Source of the DNA: Bacteroidia bacterium
GTDB taxonomy: Bacteria; Bacteroidota; Bacteroidia; Bacteroidales; Azobacteroidaceae
Length of the DNA: 26,589 nucleotides
Direction: 5' to 3'
Assembly (NCBI GenBank): GCA_025996895.1
Contig: BNTW01000036.1
Location: 1 to 26,589, forward strand
How positions within the stretch are numbered: position 1 is the first letter of the stretch; every line of letters begins with the position of its first letter. Below the pieces are notes generated by a model. The model saw nothing but the letters and a program-made list of their open reading frames with translations. It did not search any database and had not been told where the DNA came from. A program made the translations under genes and the position numbers. Below, piece by piece: positions 26,309 to 26,589 of this stretch.

Positions 26309-26341
26309 AAGGTTGGCGAAGTGATTTCGACAACCTTTTTT
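26309..26341 (+). terminator. Rho-independent terminator
   Basis: AAGGTTGGCGAA and TTCGACAACCTT pair with one mismatch around a short loop (GTGAT), followed by a run of Ts. It may end the M16 transcript and any transcript from the promoter-like element at 26224. Confidence 0.75.
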
Positions 26342-26533
26342 CTGACTTTGACAATGCGTCACCCAAAACTGATTTCCAAAAAATTTCGTCAAAAAGCTTG
26401 GCGATAGATTTGTGTCTTGGGGTTAGCAGCGACAGGGATGGGAAAGTCACACGAAAAATCCGCTTAGGAAATGTCCGTAAATTAATTTTACATTTATAGT
26501 GTTAGTATCAAAAATTATAGCTAACTTTGCGTC

Positions 26534-26589
26534 ATGGAAAATCTCAAAGAAAAGTTATCGTTAATCTCTCCCCATTTAAACGAAAAGCA
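26534..26589 (+). CDS. 5' fragment of a gene, possibly an ISAzo13-type transposase
   Basis: The frame from ATG 26534 reads MENLKEKLSLISPHLNEK and runs off the window. The pattern LKEKLxLISPxLNEK resembles the start of ISAzo13-family transposases as I remember them (usually followed by an RRLW or similar motif), but 18 residues are too few to be sure. A TAACTTTG box ends five bases before the ATG, so if it is the -7 box the mRNA would be leaderless or nearly so. Confidence 0.35.
   Translation, partial: MENLKEKLSLISPHLNEK

Larger units (their letters stand above)
26191..26533. other. Gene-less stretch with promoter-like element and terminator
   Basis: About 340 bases without a convincing gene. 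It holds the second GTGAAC promoter-like element (26224-26249), a hairpin terminator (26309-26341) and, further right, AT-rich DNA leading to a TAACTTTG box (26522-26529) just before an ATG at 26534. An open frame at 26305-26499 starts at TTG inside the terminator stem and has no family features. Confidence 0.5.

Noticed and set aside
26305..26499. 64-residue plus-strand frame starting at TTG
   Set aside because: It begins inside the terminator hairpin and shows no signal, domain or promoter.

Overview
The window looks like a chromosomal segment of a Bacteroidetes bacterium, probably from the order Bacteroidales. The evidence is a fumarate reductase operon in the order cytochrome b, flavoprotein, iron-sulfur protein; a DeaD helicase, FtsK, HutH and IspH of Bacteroidetes type; BspA-like and subtilase-like surface proteins; and recurrent Bacteroidetes promoter elements (TTTG, about 19-20 bases, TAnnTTTG) upstream of several genes. 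The species cannot be named from the sequence alone.

Layout. Positions 1-196 are the end of an IS21-type insertion sequence whose genes lie left of the window. Next come a secreted tyrosine-phosphatase-like lipoprotein (405-1472), a DEAD-box RNA helicase (1514-3268) and the frdCAB/sdhCAB operon (3355-6866), which ends in a strong hairpin terminator. From 6947 to 9537 lies a minus-strand cluster of surface or secreted protein genes. Only the middle one, a BspA-like leucine-rich-repeat protein, is intact; its two neighbours carry deletions and frameshifts. From 9693 to 15481 a five-gene minus-strand operon encodes a complete MacAB-TolC-type exporter: ATPase, two FtsX-like permeases, a membrane fusion protein and a TolC-like outer-membrane channel. 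Then come ispH (+), hutH (-), tRNA-Pro (-) and ftsK (+). A decayed small secreted-protein gene follows at 20823, then a TonB-dependent receptor (-), a PfkB sugar kinase and a KdsD-like isomerase (-, overlapping), an M16 zinc peptidase (+), and at the right edge the start of another gene that may belong to a transposon.

How the parts connect. Fumarate reductase is a membrane complex of anaerobic or low-oxygen respiration. The exporter operon is self-contained. The accessory loci are linked by repeats. A palindromic repeat sits between frdA and frdB, and a second copy lies in frame inside the signal peptide of the TolC-like protein. The decayed genes at 9537 (-) and 20823 (+) share an almost identical signal-peptide coding segment (44 of 48 bases). 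A promoter-like element, GTGAACTTTTTT-N7-GTGTGTT, occurs with identical spacing at 20736 and 26224; the first copy leads into the decayed gene and the second into a gene-less stretch that ends in a terminator. No CRISPR array, rRNA gene or recognisable defence system was seen. The most unusual signals are the protein-coding palindromic insertion and the repeated promoter and signal-peptide cassettes attached to decayed gene bodies.
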